A stretch of DNA of 64,000 nucleotides, from positions 1 through 64,000 of the forward strand of contig JACDAQ010000046.1 of the NCBI GenBank assembly GCA_013695355.1, given 5' to 3'. The position numbers and the translations under genes were made by a program. The notes beneath the pieces are model-generated. The model worked only from the letters and a program-made list of their open reading frames with translations, was not told the DNA's origin and made no database searches. The first letter of the stretch is position 1; each line of letters starts with the position of its first letter. Source of the stretch: Candidatus Protochlamydia sp. (GTDB lineage: Bacteria; Chlamydiota; Chlamydiia; Chlamydiales; Parachlamydiaceae). Shown piece after piece: positions 9,527 to 17,059 of the stretch.

Positions 9527-9901
9527 TTAAGAGCTGTTTTGATTATTTACTAACGAAAATGGGTTGTCTCTTATCATAGATGTGATTTCATTGTATCCAT
9601 CAACTCCTATTTTTAAATAAACAGTACCTAAAGATGCACTTACTGCACTGCCTATCAAACTGCATTTTCCTATCAATCTAATGGGATGAAATTTGGAGGT
9701 AATAGCAATACTTCCAATTGCACCTGCTATTGCTGAAAACTTAAACGTTTTTTTTGCATCATATAAACAGACAAAGGGTCCTGAAGCACTCCAATTGGTA
9801 TTATAAACATATTCTGCTTTTTCTTTAAATTTTGGATCACTGATCATCCTTATCCCATTTGTATACGATAGTTTCTGATCATTATTACCTATATTATTCA
9901 T
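9527..9901 (-). CDS. Hypothetical small membrane protein
   Basis: This 124-residue protein has no recognised family. After a polar N-terminus (about 50 residues) it has two hydrophobic segments separated by a short basic turn, roughly residues 53-68 (FKFSAIAGAIGSIAI) and 78-95 (CSLIGSAVSASLGTVYL). The Gly/Ala/Ser-rich paired segments resemble the bilobed hydrophobic hairpin of chlamydial Inc-type proteins, but the length and lack of further evidence leave that as speculation. It has its own terminator and lies downstream of the F-box-like/nucleotidyltransferase-like gene on the same strand, so the two may form a unit. Confidence 0.6.
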   Translation of the reverse strand: MNNIGNNDQKLSYTNGIRMISDPKFKEKAEYVYNTNWSASGPFVCLYDAKKTFKFSAIAGAIGSIAITSKFHPIRLIGKCSLIGSAVSASLGTVYLKIGVDGYNEITSMIRDNPFSLVNNQNSS

Positions 9902-9941
9902 AATTTAATTGCCTTTATATTTAAATGTTGGATATATCTCT

Positions 9942-10664
9942 TTATGTGTAAAATACGAAACCACGCTCAATATATTTTTGAATACGTGCTCCGCTTTTTA
10001 AACAATGCAAATTTTTAGGTATTCTTTTTTCCAATATACTTTCCCACATTTTTACAGGTAAGAAAAAATTATATATTTTCTTGTCATCCTTATCAAAATC
10101 TATTTCATATAAAACATGAGCGGGATAATCTAAAATTTTATCTAAAAAATTTGTAAATGAATGATTGTCACATTTTTCAAAAAAAACTAGTTGTATTTTC
10201 TTGTCAAAATCATCATTTTTAAAAGTTAAAACTTGAAAAATATTATCATGAAATTTTTCTTCACGTTCGACATCCATCGAATCTATACCTTTGGTCCAAC
10301 TTTTAGTATGATTAGTTAGACCAAGTGCGGTTGCATACTCATACGTATTCATTTCAGTATAGACCATGATGTCAACGTCATCATTTTCCCATGTATTATC
10401 AGCAGAGGCAAGTTTTAATGCATTACTGCCGCCTACTTTGTAGTCGCCAAATCCGTTATCTTTCATCCATTTTAACTGGCGATAAATCTTTGCTGGAAAA
10501 AGATCATTGTTTATCTCTGTTTTACATTCATCATATACATCAATTGAAGCGATATAATATTTTGCAATGGTAACTATTAAATCTAGTGGCAGTTGATCCC
10601 TGAAGTTATAATGAAAACAACTTAACGACTGGTATAGAGATAATGGCTTAGAAACAGTGTTCAT
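9942..10664 (-). CDS. F-box-like / nucleotidyltransferase-like protein (candidate effector)
   Basis: This is a 240-residue protein. Near the N-terminus, LPLDLIVTIAKYY (25-37) looks like the core of an F-box helix. A nucleotidyltransferase-fold signature follows: GGS at 78-80, then DVDIM at 96-100, giving the hGGS...DhD pattern of minimal NTases, with a third acidic strand possible in KKIQLVFFEK. The rest is lysine- and aromatic-rich. Proteins joining an F-box-like element to a catalytic fold are typical of eukaryote-directed effectors in amoeba symbionts. The gene is more A+T-rich than the housekeeping genes nearby, suggesting acquisition. Function is inferred from motifs only. Confidence 0.65.
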   Translation of the reverse strand: MNTVSKPLSLYQSLSCFHYNFRDQLPLDLIVTIAKYYIASIDVYDECKTEINNDLFPAKIYRQLKWMKDNGFGDYKVGGSNALKLASADNTWENDDVDIMVYTEMNTYEYATALGLTNHTKSWTKGIDSMDVEREEKFHDNIFQVLTFKNDDFDKKIQLVFFEKCDNHSFTNFLDKILDYPAHVLYEIDFDKDDKKIYNFFLPVKMWESILEKRIPKNLHCLKSGARIQKYIERGFVFYT

Positions 10665-10823
10665 AAAAAATCCTTTAAATAGACTACAAATGATAAATTA
10701 TTCTTTTAAAACGACATTACAACTAAATATAAATCAATATAATATTTAAAAAAAGCTAAATATTATTTTATATGAAAATATTCAACTTCATCATATTTTA
10801 TTATTAGAGCAAGTTCATGGAAG

Positions 10824-11187
10824 TTAAAGAGAATAAAATTTTTCTGATGAGATTGAGATATTAGCAGCTTTCAATTCAGTATGGATAAATGCAGAAGCAG
10901 AGGTACAAGCGGAAATGCCAATCAGATTACGATCTAATTTTTTATGCAATTCATCAAATTTTTCTTGGTTGCCCGTGGCTTTGACAACCTTCATTACTTG
11001 GTTGGTCCATGCCTTGCCGCTATACTTGCTCGCATATCTTTGGATAGATTCAAGGGTCAATCTAAATCCTTCTACGGCTAATTGAAACTTCAGGATTGGA
11101 GCTTGGCATTTGCGGCGAATTTTGAAAGGGTCCTGTAGGCTTTTCATTCACACGAATTGATGGATTTCTTTGCTGAATATTATTCAT
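10824..11187 (-). pseudogene. Broken gene related to the 11.6-12.4 kb gene
   Basis: A good start exists at 11187 (AAAGGAGC, then MNNIQQRNPSIRVNEKPTG), but that frame stops after about 41 codons. The conserved-looking continuation (LAVEGFRLTLESIQRYASK...) is in another frame, open from 11147 to 10824, implying a frameshift in between. Its end (SASAFIHTELKAANISISSEKFYSL) closely matches an internal part of the gene at 11610-12430. At the stop, TAA replaces the CAA of the relative, and recognisable similarity continues for about 20 bases beyond. It is therefore a frameshifted, nonsense-truncated copy. Confidence 0.7.
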
Positions 11188-11383
11188 TGTAAGCTCCTTT
11201 AAATAATTTATTTTGAGTTATTTAAAGGGTTTGCGGATTGCAAGTCAAATAAAGAATTATTTGTTGGTATAAATATTAAAAAACAACTGCAGATAGCCTA
11301 ATTAAAATAGGGTGGTGCTAAATTGTACGTTTTTAAATAGACTAAAATTGATAGACTAAAAATATTTTGGAAGATCACTTCAC

Positions 11384-11534
11384 AACTCACCTTACGGCAA
11401 AAGGAGCAGACGAAGAAGTAGGTCTTTTGAATCTCATTTAACTTCAAAAATGCTCGCAATATTAGTAAAATATTGCGAGCATTTTTGAACAATCCCTTGC
11501 TTCTTCATTTTGCTCCTTTTGCGTAAGGTGAGTT
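11384..11534. repeat. Nested palindrome, MITE-like element
   Basis: Terminal inverted repeats of about 24 bp (11384-11408 and 11511-11534, differing by one extra G) flank a perfect inner stem of 21 bp (11443-11463 with 11469-11489) with a 5-base loop. GAAGAAG segments between the two also pair. The 151-base, non-coding, self-complementary structure inside a region of broken genes fits a miniature inverted-repeat element. No clear target duplication is visible. Confidence 0.65.
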
Positions 11535-11609
11535 ATTAAATGTATCTATAATAATTTCTCAAACCAGCCCCTAAACATTTTAAAAGGTAATAATCAAGTA
11601 TGGCCAGTT

Positions 11610-12430
11610 CTATAGTCCAACCATCATTCTTATTTCTTTCAAGATAAACTGAATTGCTAAGTTCGTTGCCGGCATTGTCAAAAGCACTTTGTGAGGGAGT
11701 TTCAACCGGTAAAAATCCCAATAAATTTTGGCGTCCTCAAATTCGATGCGTGAAAAATTTTGTAAATCTCTTCTAAGATCTCTATGAATAATTTGGGCAT
11801 GAAATGCCTTCAATCGATCACACCATTCGAAAGGGGGATTTACCGGAAAAACGTAATAATTTCCTTTGGCTAATTCTAATTTCTTTTTTCTATCTCGATC
11901 ATCGATCCACTCTCCGATTGGATCTCCTATAAATGAAATATTATAAGAAGTATATTTGAAAAGGTTTTTGAAAAAAGAAAAATCATTCATCGTGGCAGAA
12001 AATGCCAATAATCCACTTAAAGGAATTTTAGGTAAAAAAAACATACTAACTGTCGCCGTAAGACTTGCGGCAGCGCAAATAGTCATAAGATGATGATGGA
12101 TGCCATTGGCACATTTCTTCGCTCGCTCATTTTGAGACAAGTTTGCTAAATAAACGATTCCCCTGGTGATTAAAGGTAGAGCAAAGATCAAGGATAATTG
12201 AAGAGAATGAAATTTTTCTGATGAGATATTTGCGGCTTTCAATGCAGTATGGATAAACGCAGAAGCAGAGGCTAATTTAGCTATTTTTTGTAAATAATCA
12301 AGTGTGAATATTGCAATTGGACTATGTTCAATTTTATCTCTATAATAACCTTTAATATAGCATGGTACGTTACTTGCCCAATTAAGTCCAATTCCTGCTA
12401 TTAATCCTGTTTTATAATTGCTTCATGCAT
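11610..12430 (-). pseudogene. Frameshifted membrane-protein gene of an unknown family
   Basis: A start at 12430 (MHEAII) runs into a stop after nine codons. One additional A in the AAAA run at about 12408-12411 would join it to an open frame reading GLIAGIGLNWASN and on through to 11610, giving about 273 residues. Without that, only a TTG start at 12242 (210 residues) is available. The product has hydrophobic segments (LSLIFALPLITRGIVYL; TICAAASLTATVSMFFL) and a charged C-terminal half. An internal block is shared with the broken gene at 10824-11187. The homopolymer position means a sequencing error is also possible. Confidence 0.65.
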
Positions 12431-12472
12431 TGTCTACCTAAATCAAATCACTGAATATTTTGAGATATTAGT

Positions 12473-12509
12473 ACAAAAAACTCTGTGGTGATGCATATCT
12501 CCACAGAGT
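12473..12509 (-). terminator. Rho-independent terminator of the helicase gene
   Basis: A 9-bp stem (12480-12488 with 12501-12509, ACTCTGTGG type) with a 12-base loop is followed on the minus strand by six T residues. It lies 17 bases after the helicase stop. Confidence 0.85.
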
Positions 12510-12525
12510 ATAAAATGAATAGTTA

Positions 12526-14061
12526 TTAGACCGTGCGTGCGCGCCCTGTTCCGCTGGAATGGGAATGGTTCGAACGGTTTTTTTGGAAGGAGGTTTTCTT
12601 TCCGCCGGCGCTATCGCGCTTAAATCCGGGCTTATCAGAAAATCTTTGCGAACCATTTCTAGGGCGATCATCCCTGTACCGGTCCCCGCGAGGTCCTCTT
12701 GATTCTCCCCCATCCTGGGCTCTAGGCTCAACTCCAATGTGGTTTGGCCCTTGTACTGTTTCCTGGTCCAAAAGCATCGAAATGAATTTGGAAGCCAAAG
12801 TCATGTGGTCCATTTCTTTCATCAAGGCTAAAACAACTGGAGCATCCAAATGGAGTGGCTGATTGTTAATACGCGTGACAAGTTTTTGCCGCTTGAGCTT
12901 CTTCACATCTTCCAAATTAGGAACAAGTTCCCGTTTAATAGGTGCCCCGATAAATTTCTCATAGCGTTGAAAATCACGCCATTCGCGCAATGTAACAAAA
13001 GTGCTCGCAACACCTTTATTACCGGCTCTGCCTGTACGGCCAATACGGTGAACATAACTTGCAGGATCGAAAGGGAGATGGTAGTTGAAAACATGGGATA
13101 CATCCGATACGCTCAAGCCTCGTGCTGCCACATCCGTAGCAACTAAAACTTTGATCTGCTCAGCGCGAAAATGGCGCAAGACCTCTTCCCTTTGCGGTTG
13201 CTCCATATCTCCATGCAATCCTCGTGCGTGGTATCCACATGCCACAAGCAAGGTTGAAAGACGATCAACATCTTTTTTAGTCCGGCAGAAGATAATGGAT
13301 TTGCTCGGCTCTTCACTGTCTAACAAACGTAAAATGGCATCATCTCTTTCGTCTTCGCGAATGACATAATAAACCTGTTTGATATCTTTATTTGTCGTTT
13401 CTTTATGCGTGACACTGATAAATAAAGGATTTTTTAAAATATGCTGCGCTAATCTTTGAATAGGGGCAGGCATCGTTGCTGAAAATAGCATGGTCTGCTT
13501 TTTAGCTGGCAAATAGGTGAATATTTTTTGTATCGCTTCTAAAAAACCCATATCGAGCATTTCATCTGCTTCGTCTATAACTACAAGCGCCGGACGAAAA
13601 TCGGTTAAACTGCCTGAATCCAATAGATCCAGCAAACGGCCGGGTGTCGCTACAAGTACTTGCACGCCGCGCTGCAGAGCTTCAATTTGAGGACGGAAAG
13701 ATTTACCGCCGCAAATTGTGGCAGTTTTAATACCAAGATGGCGTCCTAAGCGAAAGATCTCATCACTCACCTGACTAGCCAATTCGCGAGTTGGCGCTAG
13801 TACTAAAAGCTGAGAGCCGGGGGTTTCAGAAATCAGCTGCAAAGCTGGGAGTCCAAAAGCGGCTGTTTTTCCAGTTCCGGTATGGGCTTGTGCAACAATA
13901 TCGTGTCCGGCTAAAACAGCGGGAATAGCTTGCTTTTGAATCGGACTTGGTATTTTAAACCCCGCCTCGTCCAAAGCCTGCATCAACTCGTCTTTTAGTC
14001 CGAATTTTAAAAATGCATTTTCTGCTATAACGATTTGATCACATTGAATATTTTCTGACAT
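12526..14061 (-). CDS. DEAD-box ATP-dependent RNA helicase
   Basis: This 511-residue helicase has the full motif set: Q motif (FKIPSPIQKQAIP), motif I AHTGTGKT (59-66), PTRELA, ATPGRLLD, motif II DEAD near 163, SATMP, then IIFCRTKK, TDVAARGL and HRIGRTGRAG. The last 70 residues are basic and rich in Arg/Gly/Ser (RGPRGDRYRDDRPRNG), a typical RNA-binding tail as in DeaD/CshA/RhlE. It unwinds RNA duplexes in ribosome assembly, mRNA decay or cold adaptation; which of these applies cannot be read from sequence. It is a single gene with its own terminator and a weak AGAGGA upstream of the ATG. Confidence 0.93.
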   Translation of the reverse strand: MSENIQCDQIVIAENAFLKFGLKDELMQALDEAGFKIPSPIQKQAIPAVLAGHDIVAQAHTGTGKTAAFGLPALQLISETPGSQLLVLAPTRELASQVSDEIFRLGRHLGIKTATICGGKSFRPQIEALQRGVQVLVATPGRLLDLLDSGSLTDFRPALVVIDEADEMLDMGFLEAIQKIFTYLPAKKQTMLFSATMPAPIQRLAQHILKNPLFISVTHKETTNKDIKQVYYVIREDERDDAILRLLDSEEPSKSIIFCRTKKDVDRLSTLLVACGYHARGLHGDMEQPQREEVLRHFRAEQIKVLVATDVAARGLSVSDVSHVFNYHLPFDPASYVHRIGRTGRAGNKGVASTFVTLREWRDFQRYEKFIGAPIKRELVPNLEDVKKLKRQKLVTRINNQPLHLDAPVVLALMKEMDHMTLASKFISMLLDQETVQGPNHIGVEPRAQDGGESRGPRGDRYRDDRPRNGSQRFSDKPGFKRDSAGGKKTSFQKNRSNHSHSSGTGRARTV

Positions 14062-14420
14062 AATTCTTACTTTTTCCTCTATAATCCCGAAGGATGATTT
14101 AAATTTTTTCTTTTTTAAATCCCTCCTCCTTCATTCGACAAGCACTTTAACTCCCCTAAAAGGAAAAATTTAAAGCTAACCGTCAAGCTGATTAAAGAGA
14201 ATGCTTCATCGATCAAATAGGCTGAGCCTATTTTTGTGGAATTGCCAATAAATTCTATGACATTTATTGAAAGCAATGATTTGAATGACAAAATCTCTGG
14301 ATCTAAAAAAATTAGCGGCATTTCTTAACACCGCTAAAATCATTATAGCATAAGAAGTTCCTTTAAGCAAGTATTATTGCCTATAAGGAAGTAGTGCGGG
14401 TATAAATAAGACAGTAAAGT
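14062..14420. other. Intergenic region
   Basis: I see no convincing gene. A 68-codon minus-strand frame at 14115-14321 has no ribosome-binding site and looks like chance. An accumulation of A/T tracts near 14090-14115 and 14330-14400 fits promoter and terminator functions of the flanking minus-strand genes. Confidence 0.4.
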
Positions 14421-14729
14421 TTATTTTCTTGCGTCTCTAGAGTGAGGCAAAGGAAAAACTTCTTTCTTTTCGAGCCGATTGAGTTCTTCTTCATCTTCTA
14501 CTTCGCTGTCGTCAAAAGGAATGGCATAAACATCGGTATTATCAATTTGATCCCGGTTAAGAATATCATACTTTTCTTGGGTATTTGACCCAGGAACAGA
14601 TTGATTTGGCTTAGATGTCGTTTGATTTTGCGCTGAAGATCTGGCAGGTTGCTGCTGAGCTTCCATATTAGACAAAGCCAAAACACTCATTACAGCCAAA
14701 ATTTTGGTTAGTTGATCAGATTTAGACAT
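14421..14729 (-). CDS. Small secreted acidic protein
   Basis: This is a 102-residue protein with no known family. An N-terminal segment (KILAVMSVLALSNMEA) looks like a signal peptide. A Gln/Ser/Asn-rich stretch follows, then a strongly acidic segment (DDSEVEDEEELNRLE) and a basic end. CAGGAGA lies 7 bases before the ATG, which supports translation. Export is inferred; nothing shows a function. Confidence 0.65.
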   Translation of the reverse strand: MSKSDQLTKILAVMSVLALSNMEAQQQPARSSAQNQTTSKPNQSVPGSNTQEKYDILNRDQIDNTDVYAIPFDDSEVEDEEELNRLEKKEVFPLPHSRDARK

Positions 14730-14809
14730 GTGGTTCTCCTGGGTAATTGATCTTATCCTATGTCCTTATAGCAAATCGCTATGAGAGCTGCAATCAAAAT
14801 GAAAGGAAT

Positions 14810-15559
14810 TTATTGTTTTCTTTGGAACTTTAATTTTCTTTGTTCGATATGAGCGTTAATCTGATTCCATTCAGGATATTTTTCAAGCAGATCAAGAATA
14901 TCCTTCATGCTGAATTTAGGATTAAAGGGATATAATTTCTCTAGAATTAAGCGAATTAATTTAAAATCTTCCGGTGTATCTACAGTCCAGCGAAAGTTAC
15001 AAAGTGAAGGATGGTGGGCAACATTTTTTAATTTAAATAATTCGGGATGAGTATAAATATAGGGAGTAACATGCTCTTTTTCTTCCTGGCCTATATTAGC
15101 AAGGAACGCTGTTTTGAGAGCTTGAAAAGAAAAAATTTCCGTATCCATGCCGCGGGGAAATGATAGTTCTAAAGAATTAGAAATATAATCAAAGGACGGA
15201 AACGCACTTTTATACGTTTGGATAACGTCATCTACAACTTCAGGGTCTATTAAAGGACAATCAGATGTAATTCTGACAATCGCATCTACCTCTCTTTTTT
15301 GTGCTGCCATAAAATATCGTTCAAGCACATTTTCTTCTGAACCTCTGAACCAAGGAACGCCTTCATCTTGACACAAAGCTATAATTGGGTCGTCTGCGGC
15401 TTGCATTGTGGTCAAAATAACCAAATTGTCCGCTTCTTTAGCCCTTTTTAAACGTTCAATCAAATAACTTAATAAAGGACGCCCAAGGACTTCTTTTAGT
15501 ACTTTTCCAGGAAGGCGGGTCGATCCCATGCGCGCTTGTACAAAAATTTCAGTGTTCAT
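14810..15559 (-). CDS. SpsF-type cytidylyltransferase
   Basis: This 249-residue protein is of the SpsF / CMP-KDO-synthetase-like nucleotidyltransferase family. The signature QARMGSTRLPGK (8-19) binds the nucleotide. VLTT-like and NVLERY blocks, ITSDCPLIDPEVVDDVI and FRWTVDTPEDF follow, all typical of SpsF. Such enzymes activate sugars for surface polysaccharide or modified sugar acids. A HAD hydrolase, an epimerase/ATP-grasp fusion and a GNAT lie upstream on the same strand, which supports a glycan or nucleotide-sugar role, although the toxin-antitoxin pair now separates it from them. The ATG at 15559 lacks a clear ribosome-binding site. Confidence 0.88.
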   Translation of the reverse strand: MNTEIFVQARMGSTRLPGKVLKEVLGRPLLSYLIERLKRAKEADNLVILTTMQAADDPIIALCQDEGVPWFRGSEENVLERYFMAAQKREVDAIVRITSDCPLIDPEVVDDVIQTYKSAFPSFDYISNSLELSFPRGMDTEIFSFQALKTAFLANIGQEEKEHVTPYIYTHPELFKLKNVAHHPSLCNFRWTVDTPEDFKLIRLILEKLYPFNPKFSMKDILDLLEKYPEWNQINAHIEQRKLKFQRKQ

Positions 15560-15653
15560 GAGTGCCTGGGGTTTTAGGAGTCAATTTAGTAAATACTGGT
15601 TTTTTTAACAATTCCCAATAGGTAAATTACAATTTTTCAATAAAACAGACCTC

Positions 15654-15712
15654 TTGACAGGAAAAAGTAGAATATCTTACCATTAAGTAAGAATATTACA
15701 TTATAGTAAGGA
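15654..15712 (+). promoter_or_regulatory. Promoter and likely operator of the VapBC-type operon
   Basis: A perfect TTGACA (15654-15659) is followed after 18 bases by TACCAT as a possible -10. CTTAC (15676-15680) and GTAAG (15687-15691) form an inverted repeat over the -10 and start region, and another AGTAAGG lies just before the first gene. AbrB-fold antitoxins normally autoregulate at such palindromes; binding is inferred. Confidence 0.6.
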
Positions 15713-15719
15713 GAATGAT

Positions 15720-15965
15720 ATGAAGGCCATGGTTACAAGTAAAGGTCAAGTTACAATTCCAGTATCAATCAGAACAAAAGCTAATATTTCTCCCGGTTCT
15801 CAACTTGATTTTCATATTGAAAAAGACGGGACATTAAAAGTTAGTTTAGTCAATCAAGGAATTGCACAACTTAAAGGGATGGTCAAATCTAAAAGGGAGA
15901 AGCCCGCTTCTCTTGAGGAAATGAAAAAAGCTATTCGGGATGCTTCAAAAAGGGCTATAAAATGA
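15720..15965 (+). CDS. vapB: AbrB/MazE-fold antitoxin
   Basis: This 81-residue protein begins with the swapped-hairpin AbrB motif MVTSKGQVTIPVSIRTKANISPGSQLDF, followed by a charged tail rich in Lys/Glu that would wrap the toxin. AGTAAGGAGA lies directly upstream of the ATG. The stop overlaps the start of the PIN-domain gene by 4 bases, the usual arrangement of an antitoxin-toxin pair. It should neutralise the toxin and repress the operon. The symbol is by analogy with VapBC modules. Confidence 0.9.
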   Translation: MKAMVTSKGQVTIPVSIRTKANISPGSQLDFHIEKDGTLKVSLVNQGIAQLKGMVKSKREKPASLEEMKKAIRDASKRAIK

Positions 15966-16375
15966 TTGGATTAGACACGAATGTGATTGTTCGTTATTTA
16001 ATTCAAGATGAACCTAGCCAGACGAAGGGTGCAAATAGCATTTTTGAAAGAGCTGTTGCTGAAAGGCAAACCTTGGGCATTTCACAGGTTGTCCTTTGTG
16101 AAGTCGTTTGGGTTTTAGAAGATTGCTATGAACAAAATAAAAAAGTTATAGTAAACATTATCAAACAACTTCTCCTGACCGAGCAAATACGAATTGAACA
16201 TGATTCGGTTGTAAGACAAGCGCTTTATGATTTTGAAAATCAGTCCGGAGTTGATTTTTCAGATTGTCTAATAGGCAGACAAAATGCCTTTAATGGATTT
16301 TCTTTTACCTATACTTTTGATAAAATCGCTGCAAAAAGACTGCATACCACATTTAAGCTTATCCAAAGCTCATAA
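15962..16375 (+). CDS. vapC: PIN-domain toxin (VapC-like)
   Basis: This 137-residue PIN-domain ribonuclease has the acidic residues in place: Asp5 (GLDTNVIVRYL), Glu47 (VVLCEVVWVLE) and Asp98/Asp101 (GVDFSDCLIG). Length and order match VapC toxins, which cleave tRNA or rRNA when the antitoxin is lost. It overlaps the antitoxin by 4 bases and ends 10 bases from the convergent HAD gene. The pair interrupts the sugar-type gene set, suggesting insertion. All catalytic residues seem intact. Confidence 0.92.
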   Translation: MIGLDTNVIVRYLIQDEPSQTKGANSIFERAVAERQTLGISQVVLCEVVWVLEDCYEQNKKVIVNIIKQLLLTEQIRIEHDSVVRQALYDFENQSGVDFSDCLIGRQNAFNGFSFTYTFDKIAAKRLHTTFKLIQSS

Positions 16376-16384
16376 ATTATTATA

Positions 16385-17059
16385 CTAATAGATGTTCCAT
16401 AATTGCATTTTTAATGCTGCCTCAAGCTGGCTTAAATTATCAATTTGCTCATCTGCCTCGTAGGCAGGCTCTACCTTGCAATCACGGTAAGGTCCCGTCA
16501 ATACACGGACGGTTTTAAAACCAAGGGGCTTAATTCCTACAAAATCCTTATAGGGATTATCGGCGACATAGACAACCTGAGAGGGAACAATTTTTTCCAA
16601 TTGGCAAATTCTTTCAAAACAATAGGGAGATGGTTTACTGCGGTGAATGCCGTATGCATAGGTGCAAAAACATTTTTTTATATAGCTTCCTAATTCCAAC
16701 GCTTGATATTTTCTTTGTTGAACCAGCTTATTGCCATCTGTGACGACAAACAAAGAATTTTCTTTTAATGCTTTTAGGCACTCTAAAGCCTCTGAGTAGA
16801 GCTGTATTGTTGGAACATGACCTCGATAAAGGCTTAAACATTTTTTTACAAGGCTGCGGCTGTAGAAATTGTGCTCTTGTAAAAACCGGTCAAAAACCTG
16901 GTCCCGTTTAATTTTAAGCTCTGCTTTCAATCCTGCTTCAATTTCATTAGGAGGCAAATTTAGCAATGGGCTCAAATAAGCAGAAACAGCTTTATAGCCG
17001 CTATATACAAAGGAAAGTTCAGGATAAAGCGTATCGTCTAAGTCAAAAACGATGGCCAT
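16385..17059 (-). CDS. HAD-superfamily hydrolase
   Basis: This 224-residue hydrolase has HAD motif I FDLDDTLYPE with nucleophile Asp6 and acid Asp8, motif II VVTDG, a motif III Lys in RSKPSPYCF, and motif IV VADNPYKDFVGIKPLG. The C1-type helical cap lies between motifs I and II. It is probably a phosphatase acting on a sugar phosphate, given that it overlaps the 3' end of the epimerase/ATP-grasp gene by 22 bases and shares its strand. AGGA precedes the ATG. The substrate cannot be read from sequence. Confidence 0.88.
   Translation of the reverse strand: MAIVFDLDDTLYPELSFVYSGYKAVSAYLSPLLNLPPNEIEAGLKAELKIKRDQVFDRFLQEHNFYSRSLVKKCLSLYRGHVPTIQLYSEALECLKALKENSLFVVTDGNKLVQQRKYQALELGSYIKKCFCTYAYGIHRSKPSPYCFERICQLEKIVPSQVVYVADNPYKDFVGIKPLGFKTVRVLTGPYRDCKVEPAYEADEQIDNLSQLEAALKMQLWNIY

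Noticed and set aside
11298-11492. 64-codon minus-strand frame
   Set aside because: It runs through the nested palindrome at 11384-11534 and only reflects its sequence.
14115-14321. 68-codon minus-strand frame between the helicase and a small secreted protein
   Set aside because: No ribosome-binding site and an uninformative hydrophobic composition expected from A+T-rich DNA.
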